Assembly: GCA_913062745.1 (NCBI GenBank)
Contig: CAJXXJ010000219.1
Coordinates: 1-6,663, forward strand
DNA: 6,663 nt
Source: an uncultured Phaeodactylibacter sp.
GTDB lineage: Bacteria > Bacteroidota > Bacteroidia > Chitinophagales > Saprospiraceae
Reading direction: 5' to 3'
Each line of letters opens with the position of its first letter. The first letter of the stretch is position 1. Below the pieces are notes generated by a model that did no database searches, was not told where the DNA came from, and saw only the letters and a program-made list of their open reading frames with translations. Positions 6,195-6,663 of the stretch are shown here, piece by piece. Made by a program: the position numbers and the translations under genes.

Positions 6195-6663
6195 TTACAA
6201 GCCAAGCCACTGCAGCGCGTACGCAATACCTATTCCCAGGTAATTGCCGATTGCGTAGCCCAGCAGCCCCATTGATATGCCGGAAAAGATCAGCTGCCGG
6301 TTGTTGGTGATGCTGGCAATCTGCCCGATAAAGGGCGGCCCGTACACCGCTGCCACGGAAGTAAACAAAAAAGTATCGCGGTCGATCCGAAAAACAGCCG
6401 CCATCAGCAGGTGCAGCAGTATGGTGCCAAACAGCGCACAGGCGGTGAAGCTTACGATGGTTAGTCCGGTTTCCTTCATCTGCCCGAAATCCGCCAGCAT
6501 GCCGAGCGCTACGCAGAAAATCAGCAGGAAATATTCCCCGGTCTCAAAGGTGTTTTCCAGATGCCGCACCGCCGGCAGTGTGGAGGCCAGCAGGCTCAGC
6601 GTAGTCAGCATCAAAATCAGGAAGGTCACTTCTGTAACACTTCCGTAAACCAGCCAGGTGAAG
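6195..6663 (-). CDS. DUF819 family integral membrane protein, N-terminus beyond window
   Basis: The frame is open from the right edge to the TAA at 6197-6195. An internal GTG at 6629 could be read as a start, but the frame continues upstream without a stop (reading FTWLVYGSVTEVTFL), so the gene is cut by the window. About 155 C-terminal residues are seen, nearly all hydrophobic, with about four to five membrane helices. The final segment has VAAVYGPPFIGQIASITNN followed by LLGYAIGNYLGIGIAYAL. This resembles the conserved end of DUF819 proteins, where a Gly-Pro-rich loop precedes a GLLGYAxGxYLG helix. Complete members are usually near 400 residues with about ten helices and resemble transporters; the substrate is unknown. 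The gene converges with the coiled-coil gene across 21 bases. Confidence 0.75.
   Translation of the reverse strand, partial: FTWLVYGSVTEVTFLILMLTTLSLLASTLPAVRHLENTFETGEYFLLIFCVALGMLADFGQMKETGLTIVSFTACALFGTILLHLLMAAVFRIDRDTFLFTSVAAVYGPPFIGQIASITNNRQLIFSGISMGLLGYAIGNYLGIGIAYALQWLGL

Noticed and set aside
6277..6648. 123-codon plus-strand frame opposite the DUF819 gene
   Set aside because: It is antisense to a frame with a clear multi-helix membrane pattern and a conserved C-terminal motif; its Ser/Lys-rich translation is not protein-like.

Overview
The window looks like chromosome of a fairly GC-rich member of the Bacteroidota, perhaps a Saprospiria-type marine or freshwater bacterium. That assignment rests on gene content and style only: a DUF4956/CotH surface operon, Sec-exported sugar dehydrogenase, AT-rich spacers between GC-rich genes, and little use of Shine-Dalgarno sites. 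No RNA gene, transposon, CRISPR array or attachment site was found, and gene density is high.

Layout. Positions 1-5245 are one minus-strand block, read right to left: a DUF4956 inner-membrane protein (5245-4556), a membrane-anchored CotH-kinase-like protein fused to a parallel beta-helix (4545-1564), and a secreted PQQ-type glucose/sorbosone dehydrogenase (from 1557, running off the left edge). The gaps are 10 and 6 bases, so the three are almost certainly one transcript. Positions 5246-5480 are an AT-rich divergent spacer. It contains a strong intrinsic-terminator hairpin (5304-5335) pointing towards the operon although no gene lies upstream to be terminated, so it may be an attenuator or the end of a small RNA. 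Positions 5481-6173 (plus strand) encode an unrecognised membrane protein with a long coiled coil. After a 21-base convergent gap comes the C-terminal part of a DUF819 membrane protein (minus strand), which runs off the right edge.

How the genes may work together. DUF4956 and CotH-like proteins are often neighbours in bacteria, commonly with a VTC-type polyphosphate polymerase-domain protein. No VTC gene is visible here. Instead the CotH-like protein carries a beta-helix passenger and is followed by an exported sugar oxidoreductase. I infer a cell-envelope system in which an anchored, possibly atypical or inactive kinase-fold protein acts on or displays a surface component. The substrate is unknown, and the link to the dehydrogenase rests only on operon structure.
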